Assembly (NCBI GenBank): GCA_950295325.1
Contig: OX485803.1
Coordinates: forward strand, 2,854,001-2,918,000
DNA from: Polytrichum commune
Taxonomy: Eukaryota > Streptophyta > Polytrichopsida > Polytrichales > Polytrichaceae
Direction: 5' to 3'
DNA length: 64,000 nt
Shown: positions 1-8,884 of the stretch, piece by piece
How the letters are laid out: each line of letters opens with the position of its first letter
Position numbering within the stretch: position 1 is the first letter of the stretch
Program-made: the position numbers and the translations under genes
Notes under the pieces: generated by a model
Database searches by the model: none
Seen by the model: the letters and a program-made list of their open reading frames with translations, nothing else
What the model was told of the DNA's origin: nothing

Positions 1-1454
1 AGATTACATTATTTTCCAAGTAATGACACGGTAAAAATTTCTCCTTGGAAATTACTAATGAATTGAACATACTCCGCAAGTTTCAGGCATTAATTTATTA
101 TGAATGGAAATATGTTGAATTATTTTAATAAGTAAGTTTATTTTTTATTAACATCACTTTGAACGATTTTGGTGTATTTTTAATATATTATTAAATTATT
201 TTATTCGATTTATATTATTTTGTAGAAATTTTCAAAATTCTCTTTGTGATTTTGGTAGAATTATCACTAATTGTGGAGAGGAGGTCAACATTTAATTTTA
301 AGAACATATTCAAAGATAAAAATATGTCGAGTCCTAAAATTATAGACGCAATCTGGGGAATTGTTATGCAGTTAGGACATAAATTTTTGAAAATCTAAAG
401 GTTATTCTTTTTAAATATCATTTTTAAATATGGCGATTGATTCGCGATTTGACATATATACTTATGGGCATGTTATTATATAAATTACGTCTCAAAGGTA
501 TATGTCAAATCCTAATTAGTTAAATAACACGTTTTATGTATATGTACCTATGGCTATGGGTAGACCTACATGTTTGGCCAAAGTTGTGACTATATTTTAA
601 AATTATGAAATAAATGTAAAAATTATGTTAATATGATATAAATGTAAATGATATTATTAAAAAAATTAATGTGTTTTAGAAATTGTGGTATTTATGAAAT
701 TTTTAGTATGGGTACTATAAAAATATATAATGCACATTTGCTAATTAGTGAAAATAATCATTAGATATTTATAAATTTAGTATATTATTATATTAGAAAG
801 TACCATAAATTATCGTTATATTAAATTTTTATGAACATAGCTATACAATTGGTGGGCTAATCAGAGGTTGTCAATTTACAACCCAATAAATATGGGTGGA
901 AAACTAGTGTGAAATAGTTAACATGATTCATTTTAATTTTCTACAAAAGGTTGAATTAACGTGGGTCCAATATCCCAAGTCTTTGTGAAGATTTTCGACC
1001 AACTTATTAGAATATTATTTTTTAAACAAAATTAGCACAATATAAAATAGTCACCCACATTGATATCTCAAAAATATAATTATCGTGGCCCACGTTAAGT
1101 TTCTACTAGAAATCTAACATGGTTTGAGAAATTTAATGTGACCCACATTAATTCTTATTATGAGGATCAGGGTGGACTCCAGAAAATTACTATGCCCCAC
1201 AACAATAGAACTATTTAGTATAACTTTCCAATAAGATAAGATTTGCTTCGTTTGAACCTCCTATTTAAATATGTTTAGTTGATTAGAATAGGCACAAACC
1301 GTCATTTGGAAATAGGAATCAATAGCATACGCGATTCTTCACCATATGATAAGAAACTTGGTAATGAATGTGCATGTTGAAGTTAAGTTTTCAAGTGTGT
1401 AAGGATAAATACATATCAAACTTGGCTTTAGATAGACCAGGGTGCTTTGTGAAG
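1..1454. other. AT-rich intergenic DNA, no gene seen
   Basis: This stretch is strongly AT-rich and dense in stop codons on both strands. I found no protein similarity, no RNA gene and no clear terminal repeat in it. It ends where base composition jumps to GC-rich at the start of the Harbinger element. Confidence 0.6.
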
Positions 1455-2734
1455 TAAGAGCATCCTCAGTCCTGAGACCCCGGCTCACGGCAACGGTCAC
1501 TGGCGGGCGCGGGAGCCCGCGGCCCGGGCCAACGCCCTCGCTACCCCTCCCACTATTTTGCAGGTCCCGTCAAAACCCCTCCCGCTCTCGGAACTTTCCC
1601 CTTGTTTGCCATGAGGAACTATCCTCCCGGTAGCAGTACTGGCAGAGGCCACCATGGCACACGTTCCGGCGGGAAAGACACGCAAGAGCAAAAATTTCAG
1701 TGTTGAGGAGGAGAGAAGCTTGTGTAGAAGTTTTATTGCTGTTTTGCAGGACCCAATTTGTGGCAATGGTCAACGCAATTCTGCGTTCTAGGATCGTATC
1801 ACTGCTCATTTCAATCATAGCAAACCACGCTCAAATCCTATGCGCCCAGCTAGGTCGCTAGAGACAAAATGGGGTCACATTAAGCACGACGTGGGCAAAT
1901 TCTGTGGGGCGTACAAGCAAGTGTTTGATTGTAGAGAGTCCGGCACATCCCTTGATGATGTAGTTGAAAAAACGCTCCAGTTTTATCGAGGTAGGCATCC
2001 CAAACAACAACCTTTTGTGTACTTGCATTGTTGGCAGGTTCTGAAGGATGTACCGAGGTGGTGGGACTTGCCCGTGGACGTGCAACGGCGATCAGCTGCC
2101 GTGGAGAGTGGCCCCAGAGGTCTAGGCATGGGGAAACGCAAGTCACCTCCGACAATTGCCCCGGATGTGGCCATGGAAGGTCCAGGTTCTGGTAGCGCTT
2201 CGGATGAGGAGGTCGTTGTCATCAGTCCCAGAGGGTTTCCCCCGAGACCCACCAGGCCGCAAGGCTCGAAGGCAGCAAATGCGGATGTCGTGGCGCAGAA
2301 GAAGCGGGAGAAGATTCTGCAGTCCCAAGCGCACGCTACAGAGACTAGGCGGAAGCAAGCCTCCGCAAGGCAAATGCCATTCAGGACCAATGCGCCATGT
2401 CGCTCTTCACCATGCCGTTGGAAGAGGGCATGAGCGAGGAGGCAAAAAAATATTTCACACTCTGTTGCCAAGAGGAGATTCAACGTCTGGAGCGACGCAT
2501 GCAAGTGGAGCGGCGTCGAGCGGAGCTGGATGAGCTTGAGCACGCCAAGCTGTTGAAGGACCGCAACCTGGAGTCGCCCCGCGCGAGGAACCGCGCCGTT
2601 GCACCACCCGTTGCTCCCGTGGTTACGCCTGCACCACCGGATCCACCCTTGGCGACCATCCCAGATTCTGCATCTGCAGGTCCGGGAGAGATTCCCCGAG
2701 AATTGCCCGTCTTCGCAGGTTCAAGCTTTAACCT

Positions 2735-3705
2735 GAATGTTGGGTTTAATGCTGGATTGAATGCCAAGTTGAGGGCTGGGGTGGGGTGGGTGGGTGGATT
2801 GCTGGGGTTTTTTTTTTTTGTTTAGGGTGAATGCTGGATTGAATGCCGAGTAGAGGGCTGGGGTGGGGTGGGTGGGTGGATTGCTGGGGGTTTTTTTTTT
2901 TGTTTAGGGTGAATGCTGGATTCAGTGCCGAGTTGAGGGCTGGGGTGGAGTGGAGTGGGTGGATTGATGGGTATTTTTTGTTTTAGGGTGAATGTTGATT
3001 GAATGCCGAGTAGAGGGCTGGGGTGGGGTGGGTGGGTGGATTGCTGGGTTTTTTTTGTTTTTGTTTTAGGGTGAATGTTGGATTCAGTGCTGAGTTGAGG
3101 GTTGGGGTGGAGTGGAGTGGGTGGATTGATGGGGTTTTTTTTTTTTTTTTTTTTTTGTTTTAGGGTGAATGCTGGATTGAATGCCGAGTAGAGGGTTGGG
3201 GTGTAGTGGAGTGGGTGGATTGATGGGGGTTTTTTTTTTTGTTTTAGGGTGAATGCTGGATTGAATGCCAAGTAGAGGGCTGGGCTGGGGTGGGTGGGTG
3301 GATTGCTGGGTTTTTTTTTTGTTTAGGGTGAATGCTGGATTGAATGCCGAGTACAGGGTTGGGGTGGGGTGGGTGGGTGGATTGCTGTGGTTTTTTTTTT
3401 GTTTAGAGTGAATGCTGGATTCAGTGCCGAGTTGAGGGCTGGGGTGGAGTGGGTGGATTGATGGGTTTTTTTTTGTTTTAGGGTGAATGCTGGATTGAAT
3501 GCCGAGTTGAGGGGTGGGGTGGGATGGGTGGGTGGATTGCTGGGTTTTTTTTGTTTAGGGTGAATGCTGAATTGAATGCCGAGTAAAGGGCTGGGCTGGG
3601 GTGGGTGGGTGGATTGCTGGGGTTTTTTTGTTTTGTTTAGGGTGAATGTTGGATTCAGTGCCGAGTTGAGGGCTGGGGTGGGGTGGGTGGGTGGATTGCT
3701 GGGTT
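2735..3705 (+). repeat. G-rich minisatellite, about 12 units of 75-95 bp
   Basis: Each unit runs GGTGAATGCTGGATTGAATG, then CCGAGT(A/T)GAGGGCTGG, then a G-tract block, then GGATTGCTGGG and a poly-T tract of 6-22 bases. Unit starts fall near 2741, 2826, 2906, 2987, 3069, 3164, 3247, 3327, 3404, 3480, 3557 and 3639. Length differences come mostly from the poly-T tract. About eight units carry a GGGGTGGGGTGGGTGGG-like block and the others a GGAGTGGAGTGGG variant, with the two types partly alternating. Confidence 0.95.
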
Positions 3706-4060
3706 GAATGGTGAGTTGAAGGCTGGGTTGAGTGTTGCGTTCGGTGTTGGGTTGAGGGTTTGGGTTGAATGGTACTTGAGGGCTGGGTTGAAGGTTGGGT
3801 TGGATGATTGGGTTGAAGGTTGGGTTTAAGACTGGGTAGAAGGTTGGGGTGAGTGCATGGTTGAATGGTGGGTTGAGGGCTTGGGTTTAGTGCTAGGTTG
3901 AGGGTTTGGGTTGAATGCAGGTTGAGGGGTGGGTTTAGTGTTGGGTTGAGGGTGTGGGTTGAAGGCTGGGTTGAAGGGCACGTTTAAGGGTGGGTTGAAT
4001 GCTTGGGATGGTTGGTGGGTTGAAGGATTGGGTTGGGTGCTTTTTTTTCCGGAAGCGGGT
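3706..4060 (+). repeat. Degenerate short GGGTTGA-type repeat
   Basis: After the last long unit the sequence breaks into short irregular repeats such as GGGTTGAATGGT, GGGTTGAGGGCT and GGGTTGAAGG, each roughly 10-20 bp, running up to the intron acceptor. They share the GGGTTGA core with the larger unit and look like a decayed or ancestral version of it. They resemble telomere-like G-rich repeats only superficially. Confidence 0.85.
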
Positions 4061-4454
4061 GTTTATTGGTGGTCCTGCTTGTGTGTGCAGGTGACCAAGA
4101 CGACTCGAGCTGGGAAGGCACAGAGTGCATCCCGGACACCCCAGCGAATGCCGGAGAATCACAAGCTGATCAAAGCTTCGAAGGCAGCCAAGACACAAGA
4201 CTTGTAGGTCCAAGCCATGGTAGAATTTTTAGACCAGGTTTAAGTGTAGAAATGCCGCATCCTGATTATGTGTGCTCTACGCCTAGTGCATTTGGACACA
4301 CAAATGTTATGTATGGAGTGCATAGTGCAGGGGTAAGTCCAAATCAAGGTGCATTTACTAAAAATCAAATGCTGGGTTATAGAAATGGGGGCCCTGGTCT
4401 TAACATGAATGCCCAATTCTATTGGCAATAAAGAGCGTCTCCTATTTTGTCAAC

Positions 4455-5609
4455 CTAGAACTGCAACCCTCCTTTCACCCTCCACAAGTGCTCCATGAGA
4501 TCATTGCGCAAAGCAAAGTGTGCTTCAACATTCTCAAGGTCCTTGGTGCCTGACTGCAACTCTCTAAATGATAGAGGATGCCTCACCCGCTCAACCGGAA
4601 GTCCCCAATCAGCAAACGACTCTAGTGACAATCCCTGCTCGTCCTCTATGATCATGTTGTGCAAGATTATACAGGCCATCATGATGTCTTCAATTGTGTC
4701 AAGATCCCATTGGCGGGCAGGGTTTTTCAGAATCTCAAACCTCGCCTGCAATACTCCAAATGCACGCTCGACATCCTTGCGGGCACCTTCTTGGCATTTA
4801 GTGTAGTGCTCTTTCATTTCCCCAATTGGCTCGTGGATCGGTTGCACGAAGCATGCCCAAGGCGGGTAAATACCATCTGCAAGAAGGTAGAATCGAGGAT
4901 AGACATGTCCATTTACATGGAAGCTGAGATCACGGCCTTCTCCTCGCAACATGTTGGAAACAAGAGGCGATCTATCCAGAACGTTGATATCGTTATTTCC
5001 CCCGGGTAGTCCAAAAAATGCATGCCATATCCACAAACTTTGATCACCTATGGCCTCGAGGATAATAGAGCGGTTTTTGTCCTTGTCTTGGAATTGCCCT
5101 TGCCACGCAACCAGGCAATTCTTCCAAATCCAATGCATACAGTCAAGACTACCAAACATCCCGGGGAAGCCTCGGGCCTCATTGATGGCCATTTGGCGCT
5201 CAAAATCTTGACGTGTGGGCTGCCTCAAGTAGGTTGGCTCAAAACATCCTCTCACTGCCTTTACAAACCGTTTCATGCATTCAGAGGCAGTAGACTCGCC
5301 CAATCTACAATACTCATCGCACGCATCTACATGCAATCCATACGCAAGCATCCTGATTGCTGCAGTGCATTTCTGCAATGTGCTCAAACCCAATCTACCA
5401 ACCGCATCAACACCTTGGACAAACCATGGATCAAATGTCGCCACTGCATCCATAATGCACACGAACAATTCCCATCTCATTCTAAATCGCCTACGAAACT
5501 TAACATGACCATAGGTAGGATTGTCCGCAAAGTAATCCTGATACAAGAGGTGATGGTATGCTTCCCTGTCACGAAAAATGTTTTGCCTCCCAATTGTACC
5601 AATTCCTCT
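4455..5609 (-). CDS. PIF/Harbinger DDE transposase, catalytic residues intact, start missing
   Basis: This DDE endonuclease would cut out and reinsert the element in the nucleus. Counting from the TTG codon at 5546, an HTH-like stretch lies at about residues 54-97, GSLDCMHW (first Asp, 135), GGNNDINVLDRS (second Asp, 186/191), LADGIYP at 222-228, and KDVERAFGVLQARF (Glu, 260). Family-like sequence extends upstream of 5546 (RDREAYHHLLYQDYF) to an in-frame TAA at 5610-5612 with no ATG. The first in-frame ATG is at about 5480, inside the RRRFRMRWELF motif. Either a short upstream exon supplies the start or the N-terminus has decayed. The reading frame is otherwise open over about 380 codons and ends at TAG 4455-4457, just past the ORF1 stop on the other strand. 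Confidence 0.88.
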   Translation of the reverse strand, partial: RGIGTIGRQNIFRDREAYHHLLYQDYFADNPTYGHVKFRRRFRMRWELFVCIMDAVATFDPWFVQGVDAVGRLGLSTLQKCTAAIRMLAYGLHVDACDEYCRLGESTASECMKRFVKAVRGCFEPTYLRQPTRQDFERQMAINEARGFPGMFGSLDCMHWIWKNCLVAWQGQFQDKDKNRSIILEAIGDQSLWIWHAFFGLPGGNNDINVLDRSPLVSNMLRGEGRDLSFHVNGHVYPRFYLLADGIYPPWACFVQPIHEPIGEMKEHYTKCQEGARKDVERAFGVLQARFEILKNPARQWDLDTIEDIMMACIILHNMIIEDEQGLSLESFADWGLPVERVRHPLSFRELQSGTKDLENVEAHFALRNDLMEHLWRVKGGLQF

Positions 5610-5787
5610 TTAATTTGGGCGTGCCAACTTTGCTAGGCCATACTTATTGCGATTTAGTTGCAAATTTAATGAGATTCTGGAAATAGTAGATGTTGAAATC
5701 AGCTTTCTGCGGAGATCTCGTACACCTAAATCTAAGCTTGTTTGTAGATGTGACACTGAATTTAGTGAACATGGGTAAATTCTCTGT

Positions 5788-5813
5788 TATATATATATAT
5801 ATATATATATATT
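5788..5813. repeat. (AT)n microsatellite
   Basis: About a dozen perfect TA dinucleotides lie just outside the probable right end of the Harbinger element. Confidence 0.95.
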
Positions 5814-6045
5814 TCTGGCTTCTAATTGCTAGTATATCAAATCATTCATCTAGTGTATGGTTTTACATGTTTCATCCCGAGACTACAACTCTTTTGATTT
5901 ACATTCATTCTTATCTTGGATGGATGAATAAAAGCAATTGATTGATTAAAATGTGTAATTGGATGAAAACTTATAACATACATAACACCTATACCTAACA
6001 TTGATTCTATATATTGAAAACCCTAAATCTAGCCCCAAACCTAAC

Positions 6046-7180
6046 GGCGGACATTAAGTTCCCCCATACGAACTATGGGGCGTGTCACATCCAGGCGGGG
6101 GCAGCCTCCAATGAAATTTTTGAACCCGACCGAAAACTGCTACCCGCCCCCCCCCCCCCCCCCCCCAACTTCGAAAAAAATATTGCCCTTGCATTTTTGA
6201 AGGCCGCTTGACTACAAATCCCATATTGAGTGCACTTCACCTTCAAGGTCTAAAATCCAATATATATGTGCACTTCCAACAAGTAAATAAGCAATTCATT
6301 GGGATTTCATTCCGGAAGTGAAACCATCAATGAAGCACATAATTAACTTGGAGGTCAAATAAAATTATAAAATTATAGAATTATTAACATTGAGGTTATA
6401 ATTTTTATGACTTACCATTTGAAATTGTCTTTGTCATTCTAAAATGACACTTAAATTTAGTGTGCTAATTTAGTATGTATATTTTATAATATTTTAGTAA
6501 TGCCGTCTATTTTCACAAGTATTCATGCACATTTAATTCATTCATTCATTTAATTAATGGAATTAATTAGATTTAATTCCAGTAATTACATTTTATAATT
6601 AAATAGTCTTACTTAATTTGGTAAGCATACTTTCTGATTTATTTGGGCTTAATTAGGATTAATCAGAATTAATTAGACTTAATAACATCAAATCACACTT
6701 AATTGGTTTGAATGTGTATGAATACTTGTGACAGTAGGCGGCGTTACTAAAATATTATAAAATATACATAATAAATCAGCACACTAAATTTAAGTGTCAT
6801 TTTAGAATGACAAAGTCAATTTCAAATGGTAAGTCATAAAAATTATAACCTCAATGTTAATAATTCTATAATTTTATTTGACCTCCAAATTAATTACGTG
6901 CTTCATTGATGGTTTCACTTCTGGAATGAAATCCCCATGAATTGCTTATTTACTTGTTGGAAGTGCACATATATATATTGGATTTTAGACCTTGAAGGTG
7001 AAGTGCACTCAATATGGGATTTGTAGTCAAGCGGCCTTCAAGAATGCAAGGGTAATATTTTTTTCGAAGTTGGGCGGGGCGGGCAGCAGTTTTCGGTCGG
7101 GTTCAGAGATTTCACTGGAGGCTGCCCCCGCCCGGATCTGACATGCCCCATAGTTCGTATGGGGGAACTTAATGTCCGCC
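6046..7180. mobile_element. Fold-back Mutator-like MITE with ~480-bp inverted arms and 9-bp TSD
   Basis: The first bases GGCGGACATTAAGTTCCCCC are the reverse complement of the last bases. The two arms pair imperfectly for roughly 480 bp (about 6046-6530 and 6712-7180) around an AT-rich spacer of about 180 bp. The 9-bp direct repeat AAACCTAAC flanks it exactly at 6037-6045 and 7181-7189. A 9-bp duplication and very long terminal inverted repeats point to the Mutator superfamily. There is no coding capacity. The left arm carries a 20-C run at 6147-6166 that the right arm lacks. Confidence 0.92.
6147..6166. repeat. Poly-C run of 20
   Basis: The run sits in the left arm of the fold-back element. 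The matching place in the right arm reads GGGCGGGGCGGGC, so the run expanded after the arms were formed, or the assembly is unreliable here. Confidence 0.9.
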
Positions 7181-7189
7181 AAACCTAAC

Positions 7190-8382
7190 CTTGTTTTGGT
7201 ACCTTAACTTAGCTCAAAGCCTCACCAAATGGCAAGCACACAATTGGGAGGGTCTTCTTAGGAGAAAAGATGATTTTCTTTTGTCGAGAGTTAATTGCAA
7301 TGTTCGATGTTGTTGTTGTTGTTTTTATTTTTATTTTTAAAAAATAAATGGAAAGAAATGAGAGTGAGGCCCGGAGTGTGGACAATTGGATTCAAACTAA
7401 TAGAGATATATGATTTTTGCTTTACAATTGGCGGATTTTGTTTATGGAGAAGAGTGTGTGTTTGTGCCCCCCAAATCAAGTGGAAGTACACCAAGACAAG
7501 TGCAAGTTACTTTTTACAAAGATTGTTTACAAACATGACATTCTATTTCATTCATTTATTGAGCGTTGTGTGTTTGGAGTAGTAAGATTATTAACTACAT
7601 TTCATTGTTTTGTGGTAGTTATAATTTTGCATATGAGCCGGAAGATGACAAGAACCATAAAGAGACTCATCAGAATCACAAATGTGAAAATAAGCGAGAT
7701 GAATCAACAATAAGCATCATTGAACATGTTTCAACGATGGACAGTATTTGAGCGGCTAATTCAACAAGAAGGATCCAAAGTCACATCATGCACACACTCC
7801 CTCGTCGGTTTGAGATTTAGATGGAAACTTCTCAACTTCATATATCAAACTCCCAAAAATTGCTAACGCGGTCTACACAATCAGGTTGCCTTCACAAGTA
7901 GGTTACCTTGTTACGCATAAAAATCATCTTGAGTCAAAACCATATCACAAATATAACAACGGAATAATAAACATTCGTTATATTTTGGTACAATGATAGA
8001 TTTAAAATAAAAATAGTAAAAATGTCATTAAATTAGTGTGGGGACATCCTAATTGCATATATGAGTGTAGTTTGAGCTCTCAACCCAAACCCTAAGTTGA
8101 GTCCAAAGCTTGAGGGCTTTGTTCTTGAACCAAGGGACCAAGAAATTCAACAATGGGGTGGTGAAGTCAAATGGAGAACCGAATTCAAGGGATGAGTCGA
8201 TGTCGCCAAGCTTCACTCGAATTGAAAATTGAGTCAAGTGGGACCATGAATATCGAAAGGCTCACTCCACCAAGTTGCACAAGTGGACCAATTAACCAAC
8301 TAACGAAGCTTGACTTTGGCGTGTGCCCAAGAACGCTAAAGTTTTTTTATAAGTTAAGCTTATCGGATGGTCAAGACACTCA
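7190..8382. other. Intergenic, one old repeat copy
   Basis: No gene is recognised. About 7880-8075 is shared with about 44225-44455 (same strand) and 24975-25255 (opposite strand). Common blocks are AGGTTGCCTTCACAA and AAATTAGTGTGGGG followed by CCTAATTGCA. This looks like a decayed dispersed element of about 200-280 bp. Short open frames at 7295-7751 show no family features. Confidence 0.6.
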
Positions 8383-8881
8383 GGGCCACTACACACACAA
8401 GCCAAGAGCCGTGACCATGAAATTGTGAGGGCCCAAATGAAAGTGTCCAAAGGCCGTCCCGACACACCTCCAACATCATGTAGTGTGGTCACGGACCCTC
8501 AAGTGTAGGGTGAAGTCCTATGTGATCGGGCCCTCAACCAAATGCCATTTCAATGAATTTCTATTCACGTGGGTCCTCACATGTGATAGAATAGAATAAA
8601 TTAACAGTTGTGAGCATTTGGAGTGCCATGGTCTCTCGGTTTTGTGTCAAGCCTACCTCCAAGAGGTGGTTTTTGAAAATAATCCAAGTGACCATCAAGC
8701 ATGATCCATTCAATGCCATGTAGGAATTCATGTAGACTTTACATCCATCTTGCATTCACATACTTCGTTGGTCCCTCAAGCACAGTGTAAAGCGAACTTG
8801 GACCGGCTCTACTTTTTCCACCAATGAGAGTGCTTGAAGTGTAATGGTCACATGATCTCAATCTCGTGTGTGAAGTGGCCC
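8383..8881. mobile_element. Harbinger/Tourist-like MITE, copy 1
   Basis: The ends are GGGCCACTACACACA on the left and TGTGTGAAGTGGCCC on the right. They are inverted repeats and are flanked by TCA (8380-8382 and 8882-8884). The interior shares GAGCCGTGACCATG, CCAAAGGCCGT and CATGTAGACTTTACATCCAT with the copies at 17.7, 25.3, 38.3 and 47.4 kb. There is no coding capacity. Confidence 0.8.
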
Positions 8882-8884
8882 TCA

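Larger units (their letters stand above)
2719..4090 (+). other. ORF1 intron swollen by minisatellite
   Basis: The exon before it ends GCAG/GT at 2718 at codon position 1. The exon after it opens at 4091 with the two missing bases of the codon, so splicing keeps the frame between the coiled-coil tail and the acidic DQDDSSWEG-type segment. Nearly the whole 1372-bp interval is tandem repeat. It therefore does not encode the repeat-derived peptides that a six-frame reading suggests on either strand. Confidence 0.7.
1654..4431 (+). pseudogene. Harbinger ORF1 (Myb/SANT-like, NAM-associated) with one stop and one frameshift
   Basis: ORF1 proteins of PIF/Harbinger elements bind DNA and help bring the transposase to the nucleus and element ends (family knowledge). 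The ATG at 1654 sits in a strong context (GCCACCATGG). The N-terminal part, FSVEEERSLCRSF, leads into a block ending QNSAF-type, where an expected Trp codon is TAG at 1789-1791. The frame then continues through RPARSLETKWGHIKHDVGKF and RESGTSLDDV to VLKDVPRWW, typical of this family. Around 2370 the frame moves by one base into a second frame carrying SLFTMPLEEGMSEEAKKYF and a charged coiled-coil-like tail. A phase-1 intron (2719-4090; CAG/GTTCAAG donor, GTGTGCAG acceptor) joins exon 4091-4431, which ends at a stop overlapping an AATAAA. As it stands it cannot give a full-length protein unless the stop and shift are sequencing errors. Confidence 0.85.
1455..5650. mobile_element. PIF/Harbinger DNA transposon, convergent ORF1 and transposase
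   Basis: The two hallmark genes of a plant PIF/Harbinger element lie tail to tail: a Myb-like/NAM-associated ORF1 on the plus strand and a DDE transposase on the minus strand. Their stop codons are only about 23 bases apart (4431 and 4455). A candidate left end is TAA followed by GAGCATCCTCAG at 1458, the form many plant Harbinger termini take after a TAA target duplication. I could not find a matching right terminus after 5640, so the right limit is approximate and that end may be lost. The element is GC-rich against its AT-rich flanks, which fits an insertion. Confidence 0.85.

Noticed and set aside
2822-3271. 149-codon open frame on the minus strand (Pro/Lys-rich, repeated HPLHPNPQLS-like units)
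   Set aside because: It is the reverse reading of the minisatellite; poly-T tracts give the Lys runs. There is no start context or conserved family.
2735-4060. Telomere-like or interstitial telomeric repeat
   Set aside because: TTTAGGG occurs only once per long unit at the poly-T junction and never in tandem. The unit is a composite of 75-95 bp, so this is a minisatellite.
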